From Candidatus Cloacimonadota bacterium (GTDB taxonomy: Bacteria > Cloacimonadota > Cloacimonadia > Cloacimonadales > TCS61): a stretch of 5,117 nucleotides of DNA. Positions 1 through 5,117 of the stretch are shown here, piece after piece. How positions within the stretch are numbered: position 1 is the stretch's first letter; each line of letters begins with the position of its first letter. The stretch lies in NCBI GenBank assembly GCA_003647825.1, contig QMNP01000147.1, positions 1 to 5,117 on the forward strand. The letters are read 5' to 3'. The position numbers and the translations under genes were made by a program. Under the pieces are notes generated by a model. That model had not been told where the DNA came from. It worked only from the letters and a program-made list of their open reading frames with translations, and did not search any database.

Positions 1-1
1 A

Positions 2-1252
2 AGTATAAAAGTGTTATTCCCTGGAAGATGGAATACCGGTTCAGGTCCAGATTTCAAAGATGCAATAATTGAAATTGATGGTATAGTAAAAAGGGGAGAT
101 GTAGAGCTGGAAATTGATAGCTTTAACTGGACTCTTCATGAACACGATGAAAATCCTGCCTTCAACAGGGTTATTCTACATGTTGTTTATAATCATAATG
201 GAAAATATGAAAACACCATTTCTGAAAATGGAACACCAATAGATATATTGGAAATCAGCAGATTTCTTGATAGGGACATCGCAAAACTTCTACTGAAATA
301 TAGTGATAAAACTTACGAAGAATCATCTCGTTATTGCACATTTTTTGCTGATAATGACCTTAATTTTCTGCAATCTATACTAACAAAACTTGGAAAGGAA
401 AGGTTTGAAAACAAGGTAAATCGATTTAAAGCAGAACACTACTTTGCAGAATTTGATCAATTGTTGTGGCAAGGACTGCTGGAAGCTTTGGGATATAGCA
501 AAAACAAGTTTCAGATGCTTCAATTGGCACTACATTTAAAAATCAATAAACTTAGTAAAATATATCATGAAGCGGAATTGAGTGAAGATGAATTAATATC
601 TCTTTTGCTTGGAACTGCGGATCTTTTGCCTGATTTACCATCTATAGTGCCAACAGAAACTAAACTGAAGTGGCAGGCTATTTTTTCTAAACAGAAGCAT
701 GATTTTCAACCAATTAAATTGGAATGGAAACTATTCCGCATAAGACCGGTAAACCATCCTGCCTTAAGGATAATACAGATAAGCAAGTTTATCTTTTCAA
801 GTCTTGAAACATCTCTTTTCCATAATATTCTTAAACTTTTTTCTTCAAGTACTAAGAATTTTTCACTTATATCTTTCCGCAAAAAACTATATGAATATTT
901 TCAAGATACTTCTGATTATTTACCAGAAAGTTTGAAACTTGGAAAAACTAGAATAGATACAATTCTAATTAATATACTGCTTCCTATAACTATGGTTTAT
1001 GCTCGAGAAAAAAGATTTAAATTACTGGAGGATACAATTTATCAAATATATCAGGATTATCCGAGACTTCCTTCAAATTATATTTCAAAACATATGGAAA
1101 GATTTATGAGTGATGAGCAGGTAAAGATCTTCCGTAAGAAAGCTTTGTATCAACAGGCAATTTTAAAATTATATTACAGCAATTGCAAATATCAGGCCTG
1201 CAACGATTGTATTGATCTGTATAAACAATACATTAATGAAAATGCTTTATAA
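2..1252 (+). CDS. DUF2851 family protein, 5' end outside window
   Basis: Recognised as DUF2851, a family of unknown function. The frame is open to the left edge (codons Ser-Ile-Lys precede the GTG at 11), and the family normally has a few dozen residues before this point, so the GTG is not taken as the start and the gene is 5'-truncated by the window. Numbering from the codon at 11, the diagnostic block is near residues 4-15 (PGRWNTGSGPDF). It is followed by GDVELEI at about 29-35 and a W-x2-H-x-H-x3-P-A-F block with ILHVVY at about 40-60. The rest is mostly helical and rich in Lys, Leu and Phe. A cysteine cluster lies near the C terminus (C392, C397, C400), as I recall from related proteins. 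No signal peptide or membrane segment is visible, so it is probably cytoplasmic. It ends in TAA, 88 bases before the next gene, with no convincing terminator. Family assignment is firm; function is unknown. Confidence 0.85.
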   Translation, partial: SIKVLFPGRWNTGSGPDFKDAIIEIDGIVKRGDVELEIDSFNWTLHEHDENPAFNRVILHVVYNHNGKYENTISENGTPIDILEISRFLDRDIAKLLLKYSDKTYEESSRYCTFFADNDLNFLQSILTKLGKERFENKVNRFKAEHYFAEFDQLLWQGLLEALGYSKNKFQMLQLALHLKINKLSKIYHEAELSEDELISLLLGTADLLPDLPSIVPTETKLKWQAIFSKQKHDFQPIKLEWKLFRIRPVNHPALRIIQISKFIFSSLETSLFHNILKLFSSSTKNFSLISFRKKLYEYFQDTSDYLPESLKLGKTRIDTILINILLPITMVYAREKRFKLLEDTIYQIYQDYPRLPSNYISKHMERFMSDEQVKIFRKKALYQQAILKLYYSNCKYQACNDCIDLYKQYINENAL

Positions 1253-1298
1253 TTCCAATGGTGAATTTTTACTTGAAGTTTATAGTTTTGAATTGACA

Positions 1299-1326
1299 TT
1301 GATACCCACATAAAGCTTTTTATAAT
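1299..1326 (+). promoter_or_regulatory. Candidate sigma-70-type promoter upstream of the PKD gene
   Basis: TTGATA (1299-1304, five of six matches to the -35 consensus) is followed after 16 bases by TATAAT (1321-1326, perfect -10). Transcription would begin near 1333, inside or just after the GGAGG at 1331-1335, giving an 8-base leader or so. Either the transcript is nearly leaderless or the match is fortuitous in AT-rich DNA. A perfect TTGACA at 1293-1298 also sits here but is 22 bases from the TATAAT. The preferred promoter grammar of this lineage is not known to me. Confidence 0.4.
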
Positions 1327-1330
1327 ACAT

Positions 1331-1335
1331 GGAGG
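1331..1335 (+). promoter_or_regulatory. Ribosome binding site GGAGG fixing the start at 1341
   Basis: GGAGG lies 5 bases before the ATG at 1341. An in-frame ATG at 1329 overlaps this motif and would add Met-Glu-Glu-Ile in front of the signal peptide. Starting at 1341 gives a normal Met-Lys-Lys signal-peptide start with ideal Shine-Dalgarno spacing, so 1341 is preferred. Confidence 0.8.
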
Positions 1336-1340
1336 AAATT

Positions 1341-3047
1341 ATGAAGAAAATTTTATTTTTTGCTGTTTTTGTTATAATGTTAACAATCTGTTCTGCTACA
1401 ACTATCTATGACATTCAGTACACAACAAATTCTGGGCCTGATGGAACCTATCCGTCTCCTTTAGATGGTCAAATAGTAACTGTAACTGGTATCGTAACTG
1501 GTGCTAATTTTGGTCAGGACAATAAATTCTTTATGTCAGATCCAGAAGGTGGTGCCTGGCACGGTATCTACGTTTATGATTATACTGTAGGACCTGCTTT
1601 AGGAGATGAAGTTGAAGTTACTGGAACTGTTACCGAATATTATGGTTTAACTGAATTAGGCTATTGTACAATAACAATTCTTAGTTCTGGTAATCCTGTA
1701 CCGGAGCCGACTATCGTAACAACGCTAAATCTTGTTATACCTGCACAGGCCGAGCAATATGAAGGCTGCCTTGTACAAGTTTTGGATGTTGTTGTTACTG
1801 AAGCTCAAGATGAATTTGGTCAATGGTTTATAGATGACGGTTCTGGAGAATGCCAGGTAGATGATGGCTTTTTCTATTTGGACGAAGTTGTTCCACCAAT
1901 TGTAATAACTGTTGGAATGGAATGGGCTATGATAACTGGATGTTTGGATTATAGTTATGATGAGTATGGTATTAATCCGCGAACTCCTGATGATCTGGTT
2001 GATGAGATTACCCCTGTTGAAGCAGAATTTAGTGCTGATCCTTTAAATGGAACAGTTCCACTTGAAGTGCAATTTACCGATGCTTCAATCGGAGATATAA
2101 CTGGTTGGGAATGGGATTTTGAAAATGATGGAATTATCGACAGTAATGAACAGAATCCATTATTTACTTATTCTGAAATCGGCATTTATTCAGTTTCTCT
2201 TACGGTAACCGATGGAATGACTACAGATACCGAAACAAAAGTTGATTATATAGAAGTAGAGGTAGCCCTGGAAGCAGATTTTACAGCTGATCCGGTTTCT
2301 GGTATTGCTCCTCTTGAAGTCGTTTTCACATCAACCTCTATCGGCAATATAACCAGTTGGGAATGGGACTTTGATAATGATGGATCAATCGACAGTACTG
2401 AAGAGAATCCAACTTATACTTATACAGATGCAGGTGATTATTCAGTTTCTTTAACAGTAGGTGATGGTGTTATTACTGCCACCGAAACTAAGATGGATTT
2501 CATCTCAGTTGGAGATCAAATTATTGCAGATTTCATTGCAGATCCGTTAGTTGGGATGGCACCACTTGCGGTTAGCTTTACAAATACTTCATCCGGAACT
2601 ATAACAAGTTGGGAATGGGATTTTGATAATGATGGATCAATTGATAGTACTGAGGAGAATCCATCATTCACATATAATGAGATAGGTGTCTATACTGTGT
2701 CTCTTACTGTATCTGATGGTACGAACACTGATACAGAAACAAAGATTGATTATATAGAAACTACGCTTACCGGTAGTTATGATCTTCCACTAAATAGCAC
2801 TAAACTTTATGCTAATTTCCCGAATCCTTTCAATCCTTCAACAGCTATCAGCTTCTCGGTTCAATCTGGAGATCAAGCTGTTCTTGTTATCTACAATTCC
2901 AAGGGACAGCAAATTGAATCACAGAATTTTGAAGCAGGAATGTACAACTGGGAATGGGATGCAGAAAATTGCCCATCTGGAGTATATTTTTATAAATTAA
3001 TAAGTTCGGATTATATTGAAACCAGAAAAATGCTGCTTCTGAAATAG
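1341..3047 (+). CDS. Secreted OB-fold-like / triple-PKD protein with C-terminal sorting domain
   Basis: A 568-residue exported protein. Residues 1-19 are a signal peptide (MKK, hydrophobic core, CSA before a likely cut at 19/20); Cys17 is preceded by Ile, so this is not a good lipobox. Residues about 22-118 and 125-222 look like two OB-fold-like beta domains (IVTVTGIVTG, DEVEVTGTV; then LVQVLDVVV, WFIDDGSGECQV) of the kind found in surface nuclease and adhesin-like proteins. Three PKD domains follow at about 226-306, 310-390 and 394-474, each with a WEWDF core and a Y-x-VSLTV-x-DG strand. Residues about 484-568 form a FlgD-Ig-like / type IX 'type A' tail (NFPNPFNPST, PSGVYFYKL, ending MLLLK). 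No catalytic domain is seen, so a surface-anchored or released binding or structural role is inferred. It is followed after 41 bases by a lipoprotein gene on the same strand. Domain calls are firm for PKD and tail, moderate for the OB folds. Confidence 0.88.
   Translation: MKKILFFAVFVIMLTICSATTIYDIQYTTNSGPDGTYPSPLDGQIVTVTGIVTGANFGQDNKFFMSDPEGGAWHGIYVYDYTVGPALGDEVEVTGTVTEYYGLTELGYCTITILSSGNPVPEPTIVTTLNLVIPAQAEQYEGCLVQVLDVVVTEAQDEFGQWFIDDGSGECQVDDGFFYLDEVVPPIVITVGMEWAMITGCLDYSYDEYGINPRTPDDLVDEITPVEAEFSADPLNGTVPLEVQFTDASIGDITGWEWDFENDGIIDSNEQNPLFTYSEIGIYSVSLTVTDGMTTDTETKVDYIEVEVALEADFTADPVSGIAPLEVVFTSTSIGNITSWEWDFDNDGSIDSTEENPTYTYTDAGDYSVSLTVGDGVITATETKMDFISVGDQIIADFIADPLVGMAPLAVSFTNTSSGTITSWEWDFDNDGSIDSTEENPSFTYNEIGVYTVSLTVSDGTNTDTETKIDYIETTLTGSYDLPLNSTKLYANFPNPFNPSTAISFSVQSGDQAVLVIYNSKGQQIESQNFEAGMYNWEWDAENCPSGVYFYKLISSDYIETRKMLLLK
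2016..2771 (+). repeat. Three tandem 252-base PKD-coding repeats
   Basis: The units start near 2016, 2268 and 2520 with an exact 252-base (84-residue) period: the three AxF starts (VEAEF, LEADF, IIADF) fall at residues 226, 310 and 394. The best-conserved core is at 2103-2159, 2355-2411 and 2607-2663. Copies two and three differ at 4 of 57 bases there, all synonymous, and encode the same 19 residues beginning SWEWDFDNDG. Copy one is more diverged (GWEWDFENDGIIDSNEQNP). This suggests in-gene duplication, with copies two and three the most recent pair or kept similar by gene conversion. Confidence 0.9.
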
Positions 3048-3076
3048 GAAGCTTAATTAAATAAAATAATCGTTTG

Positions 3077-3082
3077 AAGGAG
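3077..3082 (+). promoter_or_regulatory. Ribosome binding site AAGGAG fixing the start at 3089
   Basis: AAGGAG lies 6 bases before the ATG at 3089. The longer reading from a TTG at 3074 would run through this motif and place five residues (MKESF) before the signal peptide, so 3089 is the better start. Confidence 0.8.
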
Positions 3083-3088
3083 AGTTTT

Positions 3089-3526
3089 ATGAGAAGATTT
3101 CAACCAATTGTTATTGTAATTTCAATTATAATGACTTTAATGTTAGTATCCTGTGAAAACCAGGTAGAACCAGTGGATGGAGAAGCATTGGTAAAAGAAG
3201 TATGGAAAGCAATGAAAACAACCAATATGGATTTTATCGAAAACATATTAGCAGATGGCTTTCAATCTATTCATCAAGATGGTTACAGAGATAAAGATGA
3301 CGAAATTGAATTAATAAAGAACTTGAATATGGGCGATTATGTTTTAGATTCATTCGAAGTTACAAAAAATGGAAATACTCTGAATGTATCCTATTTTGTT
3401 AATGTAGAAGAAACAATTGATGGTGAAGTGCTTAATAAAAGATCTGCTCGTTTATCTGTTTTTACACGTACAGCAGAAGGTTGGAAGTGGTTTTCTCATG
3501 CCAACCTGGTTCCTTTGAAAGAATAA
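3089..3526 (+). CDS. NTF2-like (SnoaL/DUF4440-type) lipoprotein
   Basis: A 145-residue small exported protein. Residues 1-21 are a lipoprotein signal peptide: two arginines, a hydrophobic core rich in Ile, Val, Leu and Met, and the lipobox LVSC with the lipidated Cys at 22. Glu at 23 gives no inner-membrane retention signal by the E. coli rule. The mature part (about 32-145) reads as an NTF2-like cone fold: an N-terminal helix (EALVKEVWKAM), a short helix and loop (FIENILADGFQSIHQDG), then strands YVLDSFEV, NTLNVSYFVNVEE, RSARLSVFTRT and GWKWFSHANLVPL. The spacing and final W-x-W-F strand match SnoaL/DUF4440-like proteins, which may bind a small ligand; no substrate can be read from sequence. 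It begins 41 bases after the PKD gene with no terminator between, so co-transcription is likely. It ends before a strong hairpin terminator. Lipoprotein status is firm; the fold is a pattern call. Confidence 0.75.
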   Translation: MRRFQPIVIVISIIMTLMLVSCENQVEPVDGEALVKEVWKAMKTTNMDFIENILADGFQSIHQDGYRDKDDEIELIKNLNMGDYVLDSFEVTKNGNTLNVSYFVNVEETIDGEVLNKRSARLSVFTRTAEGWKWFSHANLVPLKE

Positions 3527-3543
3527 AATTATTTATAAAACGA

Positions 3544-3573
3544 AAAAAGGGCAGAAATTAATCTGCCCTTTTT
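3544..3573. terminator. Bidirectional intrinsic terminator between convergent genes
   Basis: A perfect 12-base-pair inverted repeat: AAAAAGGGCAGA (3544-3555) and TCTGCCCTTTTT (3562-3573) around a 6-base loop. On the plus strand a T-rich run continues to about 3580 (TTTTTGTTCTTTT). On the minus strand the complement gives TTTTTT followed by CGTTTT. It lies 17 bases after the lipoprotein stop and 22 bases beyond the stop of the minus-strand gene, so it can serve both transcripts. Confidence 0.92.
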
Positions 3574-3595
3574 GTTCTTTTAATTATTAGATTTA

Positions 3596-4909
3596 CTAGA
3601 AATCTTTTAATACTTCTGCAATTGTCGGATGACCGATTTCCTGCAGCTCATAACCAACTTGCGCTGTAGGTTTATTGATCTTCACAATTCTTCTCAGATC
3701 GATTGGAGTTGCAATAACAACAGCATCACATTCAGTAGCATTTATTGTTTCTTCCAAATCTTTAATTTGCTGTTCACCATAACCCATGGCAGGAAGAAGT
3801 ACACCTATCTCAGGATACTTTTCGAAAGTATCTGCAATAGTACCTACTGCAAAAGGTCTTGGATCTACTAAATCTTCTGCACCATATTTCTCAGCTGCAA
3901 CAACACCAGCTCCATATTTCATTTCACCATGTGTAAGAGTTGGTCCATCTTCTACAACAAGAACGTTAGCACCTTTTATCAGATCAGGATTATCAACACT
4001 AAGTGGTGATGCTCCATCAATTACTATAGCATCAGGATTCAGTTCGCGAATGTTATCACGCACGATCTGGATACCTTCAGCATCTGCAGAATCGATCTTA
4101 TTGATAACTACAACATCAGCCATTAAAAGATTAGTTTCTCCAGGATAATAAGTTACTTCATGATCTGGTCTATGAGGATCAACAACTGTAATTACAAGTT
4201 CTTTATCAGATGTATAAAATGGAGTATCATTGTTTCCACCATCCCATATAATTACATCAGCTTCCTTTTCTGCTTCACGCACAATTGCTTCATAATCTAC
4301 ACCAGCGTAGATTATACTTCCCATAGCAATATGAGGTTCGTATTCTTCCATTTCTTCAATCGTACATTCATGCTTTTTCAGGTCTTCCAGTTCTGCAAAT
4401 CTTTGTACTTTTTGCTTAACCAGATCTCCGTATGGCATTGGATGGCGAATAGAAGCTACTTTCAAACCTTTAGCTTTGAGAGCTTTAACAACTGCTCTAG
4501 TTGTCTGGCTTTTTCCACAACCTGTTCGAGTAGCACAAATGGTAACGAGAGGTTTCGTTGTTTTAACGCGGGAATTATTCAAACCCATAAGTTTGAAATC
4601 TGCTCCGGCAGCGTTAACAAGAGAAGCGTTGTTCATTACCCTTTCATGGGGAACATCACTATAAGCGAAAACAACTTCGTCAACATCATGTTTTTGGATC
4701 AGGTCAATGATCTCTTCTTCTGCAAAAATGGGGATACCTTCGGGATAAAGTTCTCCAGCTAATTCAGCGGGATATTTTCTTCCGTCGATATCGGGAATCT
4801 GGGTAGCGGTGAAAGCCACTACATCGTAATTTTCATTACCACGATAATACAAGTTGAAATTATGAAAATCACGTCCTGCAGCACCCATAATGATGACTTT
4901 TTTCTTCAT
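3596..4909 (-). CDS. COG2403 P-loop GTPase-type protein (auto-named cyclic 2,3-diphosphoglycerate synthase)
   Basis: A complete 437-residue cytoplasmic protein. Residues about 1-115 form a Rossmann-like N-terminal domain (KVIIMGAAGRDFHNFN at 4-19; VVFAYSDVPHE near 79-89). Residues about 120-330 form a P-loop domain: a variant Walker A, TRTGCGKS at 127-134, in which Thr replaces the first Gly; the block SIRHPMPYGD at 153-162; a Walker B-like DVIIWDGGNND at 218-228; and NKID at 270-273, the guanine-specificity motif. Residues about 345-437 are a conserved C-terminal part (DPRPFAVGTI, LLPAMGYGEQQ, TPIDLRR). This architecture matches COG2403 predicted GTPases along its whole length. The usual name comes from a methanogen enzyme that joins the two phosphates of 2,3-diphosphoglycerate using ATP. 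NKID instead suggests GTP, so the enzymatic name is not secure for this protein. ATG with AAGGAG 6 bases upstream supports the start; stop is TAG. It converges on the lipoprotein gene across a shared terminator. Confidence 0.85.
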   Translation of the reverse strand: MKKKVIIMGAAGRDFHNFNLYYRGNENYDVVAFTATQIPDIDGRKYPAELAGELYPEGIPIFAEEEIIDLIQKHDVDEVVFAYSDVPHERVMNNASLVNAAGADFKLMGLNNSRVKTTKPLVTICATRTGCGKSQTTRAVVKALKAKGLKVASIRHPMPYGDLVKQKVQRFAELEDLKKHECTIEEMEEYEPHIAMGSIIYAGVDYEAIVREAEKEADVIIWDGGNNDTPFYTSDKELVITVVDPHRPDHEVTYYPGETNLLMADVVVINKIDSADAEGIQIVRDNIRELNPDAIVIDGASPLSVDNPDLIKGANVLVVEDGPTLTHGEMKYGAGVVAAEKYGAEDLVDPRPFAVGTIADTFEKYPEIGVLLPAMGYGEQQIKDLEETINATECDAVVIATPIDLRRIVKINKPTAQVGYELQEIGHPTIAEVLKDF

Positions 4910-4915
4910 GTCAAA

Positions 4916-4921
4916 CTCCTT
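4916..4921 (-). promoter_or_regulatory. Ribosome binding site AAGGAG for the COG2403 gene
   Basis: On the minus strand AAGGAG lies 6 bases before the ATG whose first base is 4909. It supports the MKKKVIIMG start, which also fits the family's usual N terminus. Confidence 0.8.
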
Positions 4922-4931
4922 ATTTAATTTT

Positions 4932-4976
4932 GAACTAAGTTCTTTGCCAATCTTTAAGTCAGGATTTAACGGTCAA
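4932..4976 (-). promoter_or_regulatory. Possible promoter and palindromic operator upstream of the COG2403 gene
   Basis: On the minus strand TTGACC (4976-4971) is followed after 16 bases by AAGATT (4954-4949), a fair -35 with a poor -10. Just downstream is the 11-base palindrome GAACT-T-AGTTC (4942-4932), placed where an operator overlapping the transcription start would sit. An alternative pair, TTGGCA (4950-4945) and TTAAAT (4927-4922) at 17 bases, would start inside the ribosome binding site. All of these are weak and could be chance in AT-rich DNA. Confidence 0.2.
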
Positions 4977-5016
4977 GGAAATTAAGAGTTAGTACATGCA
5001 TACCCCCTTTTTTTCA

Positions 5017-5115
5017 TTAGAAGCTGACCTTCAACTGTAACTGCTCATGATACCGGCCTTTGTATTTGAGTTTCATATATTTTGACATCTCTGAAAAAAT
5101 CTTTTTCACAACTTT
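5017..5115 (-). CDS. C-terminal end of a minus-strand gene, possible outer-membrane beta-barrel protein
   Basis: This frame is open from the right edge for 32 codons and ends in TAA at 5019-5017. The last 13 residues (GRYHEQLQLKVSF) alternate: Tyr, Leu, Leu, Val and Phe fall on alternate positions, mostly with polar or charged residues between them, and the protein ends in Phe. That is the usual signature of the closing strand of an outer-membrane beta-barrel recognised by BamA. The preceding KYMKLKYKG could be the partner strand of a hairpin. The stop is 107 bases before the start of the COG2403 gene on the same strand, with no hairpin terminator seen between, so the two could be co-transcribed. 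The fragment is too short for a family call; one other minus-strand frame is also open to the edge for 23 codons, so coding status is likely rather than certain. Confidence 0.45.
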   Translation of the reverse strand, partial: KVVKKIFSEMSKYMKLKYKGRYHEQLQLKVSF

Positions 5116-5117
5116 GA

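Noticed and set aside
11..13. GTG at 11 as the start of the DUF2851 gene
   Set aside because: The frame is open to the window edge, no Shine-Dalgarno precedes it, and the family has conserved sequence upstream of this point.
1251..1270. Possible terminator after the DUF2851 gene (AATTC 1251-1255 with GAATT 1263-1267, then T run)
   Set aside because: The stem is only five mostly AT pairs with an imperfect extension, too weak to call a terminator.
1293..1298. Perfect TTGACA as the -35 of the PKD gene promoter
   Set aside because: It is 22 bases from the only good -10 (1321-1326), outside the workable range; TTGATA at 1299 fits better.
1471..1503. Short GTAACTG repeats near the start of the PKD gene
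   Set aside because: They encode the Val-Thr-rich beta strand VTVTGIVTG and are explained by protein composition.
2809..3000. 63-codon plus-strand frame inside the PKD gene
   Set aside because: It overlaps the sorting-domain coding region in another frame, has no ribosome site and resembles no family.
4160..4762. 200-codon plus-strand open frame opposite the COG2403 gene
   Set aside because: Composition is rich in Phe, Ser, Cys and Asn with no domain signal and no ribosome site; it is the antisense shadow of a well-conserved gene. The same applies to plus-strand frames at 3629-3871, 3786-4148 and 4476-4664.
4982..5017. 11-codon minus-strand mini-ORF (ATG overlapping the stop of the edge gene, through the A7G5 tract)
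   Set aside because: It has no ribosome site, is very short and gives no recognisable peptide; the A7G5 run alone is not evidence of function.
1..5117. CRISPR array, tRNA/rRNA, insertion sequence, phage or defence genes
   Set aside because: No spaced direct repeats other than the coding PKD repeats, no tRNA-like cloverleaf, transposase or integrase motifs, and no recognisable defence domains were seen on either strand.

Overview
The window looks like ordinary chromosome from a low-GC, Gram-negative-type bacterium. Three things point to the Fibrobacterota–Chlorobiota–Bacteroidota (FCB) side of the tree, with Candidatus Cloacimonadota or a close relative as my best guess. First, there is a secreted protein ending in the NFPNPFNP-type tail (FlgD-Ig-like / type IX secretion 'type A' sorting domain). 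Second, there is a DUF2851 protein. Third, there is a lipoprotein with a clean lipobox. All three complete genes have a purine-rich Shine-Dalgarno sequence (GGAGG or AAGGAG) 5-6 bases before the start, which fits typical Bacteroidota less well because they often lack one. The phylum is an inference; no rRNA or marker gene is present.

Layout. Bases 2-1252 (+) hold a DUF2851 family gene whose 5' end lies outside the window. After an 88-base gap with a strong promoter-like sequence comes a 568-residue secreted protein (1341-3047, +). It has a signal peptide, two OB-fold-like beta domains, three PKD repeats with an exact 84-residue period, and a C-terminal sorting domain. Forty-one bases later, with no terminator between, is a 145-residue NTF2-like lipoprotein (3089-3526, +), probably in the same transcript. 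A strong hairpin at 3544-3573 has T-tracts on both sides and separates these genes from a convergent gene on the minus strand (4909-3596). That gene encodes a 437-residue COG2403 P-loop GTPase-type protein, usually auto-named cyclic 2,3-diphosphoglycerate synthase. Upstream of it on the same strand, 5115-5017 is the last 32 codons of another gene. Its alternating final strand and terminal Phe resemble the end of an outer-membrane beta-barrel.

How the genes relate. The PKD protein and the lipoprotein are both exported and may form a small cell-envelope operon. The DUF2851 gene and the COG2403 gene are cytoplasmic and have no obvious functional link to it. No RNA gene, CRISPR array, insertion sequence or integrase is visible, and no intergenic stretch exceeds about 110 bases. 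I see no clear new multi-gene system. The points most worth a second look are the EF-hand-like calcium loop in every PKD repeat, the undefined role of the COG2403 protein, and the near-leaderless promoter placement before the PKD gene.
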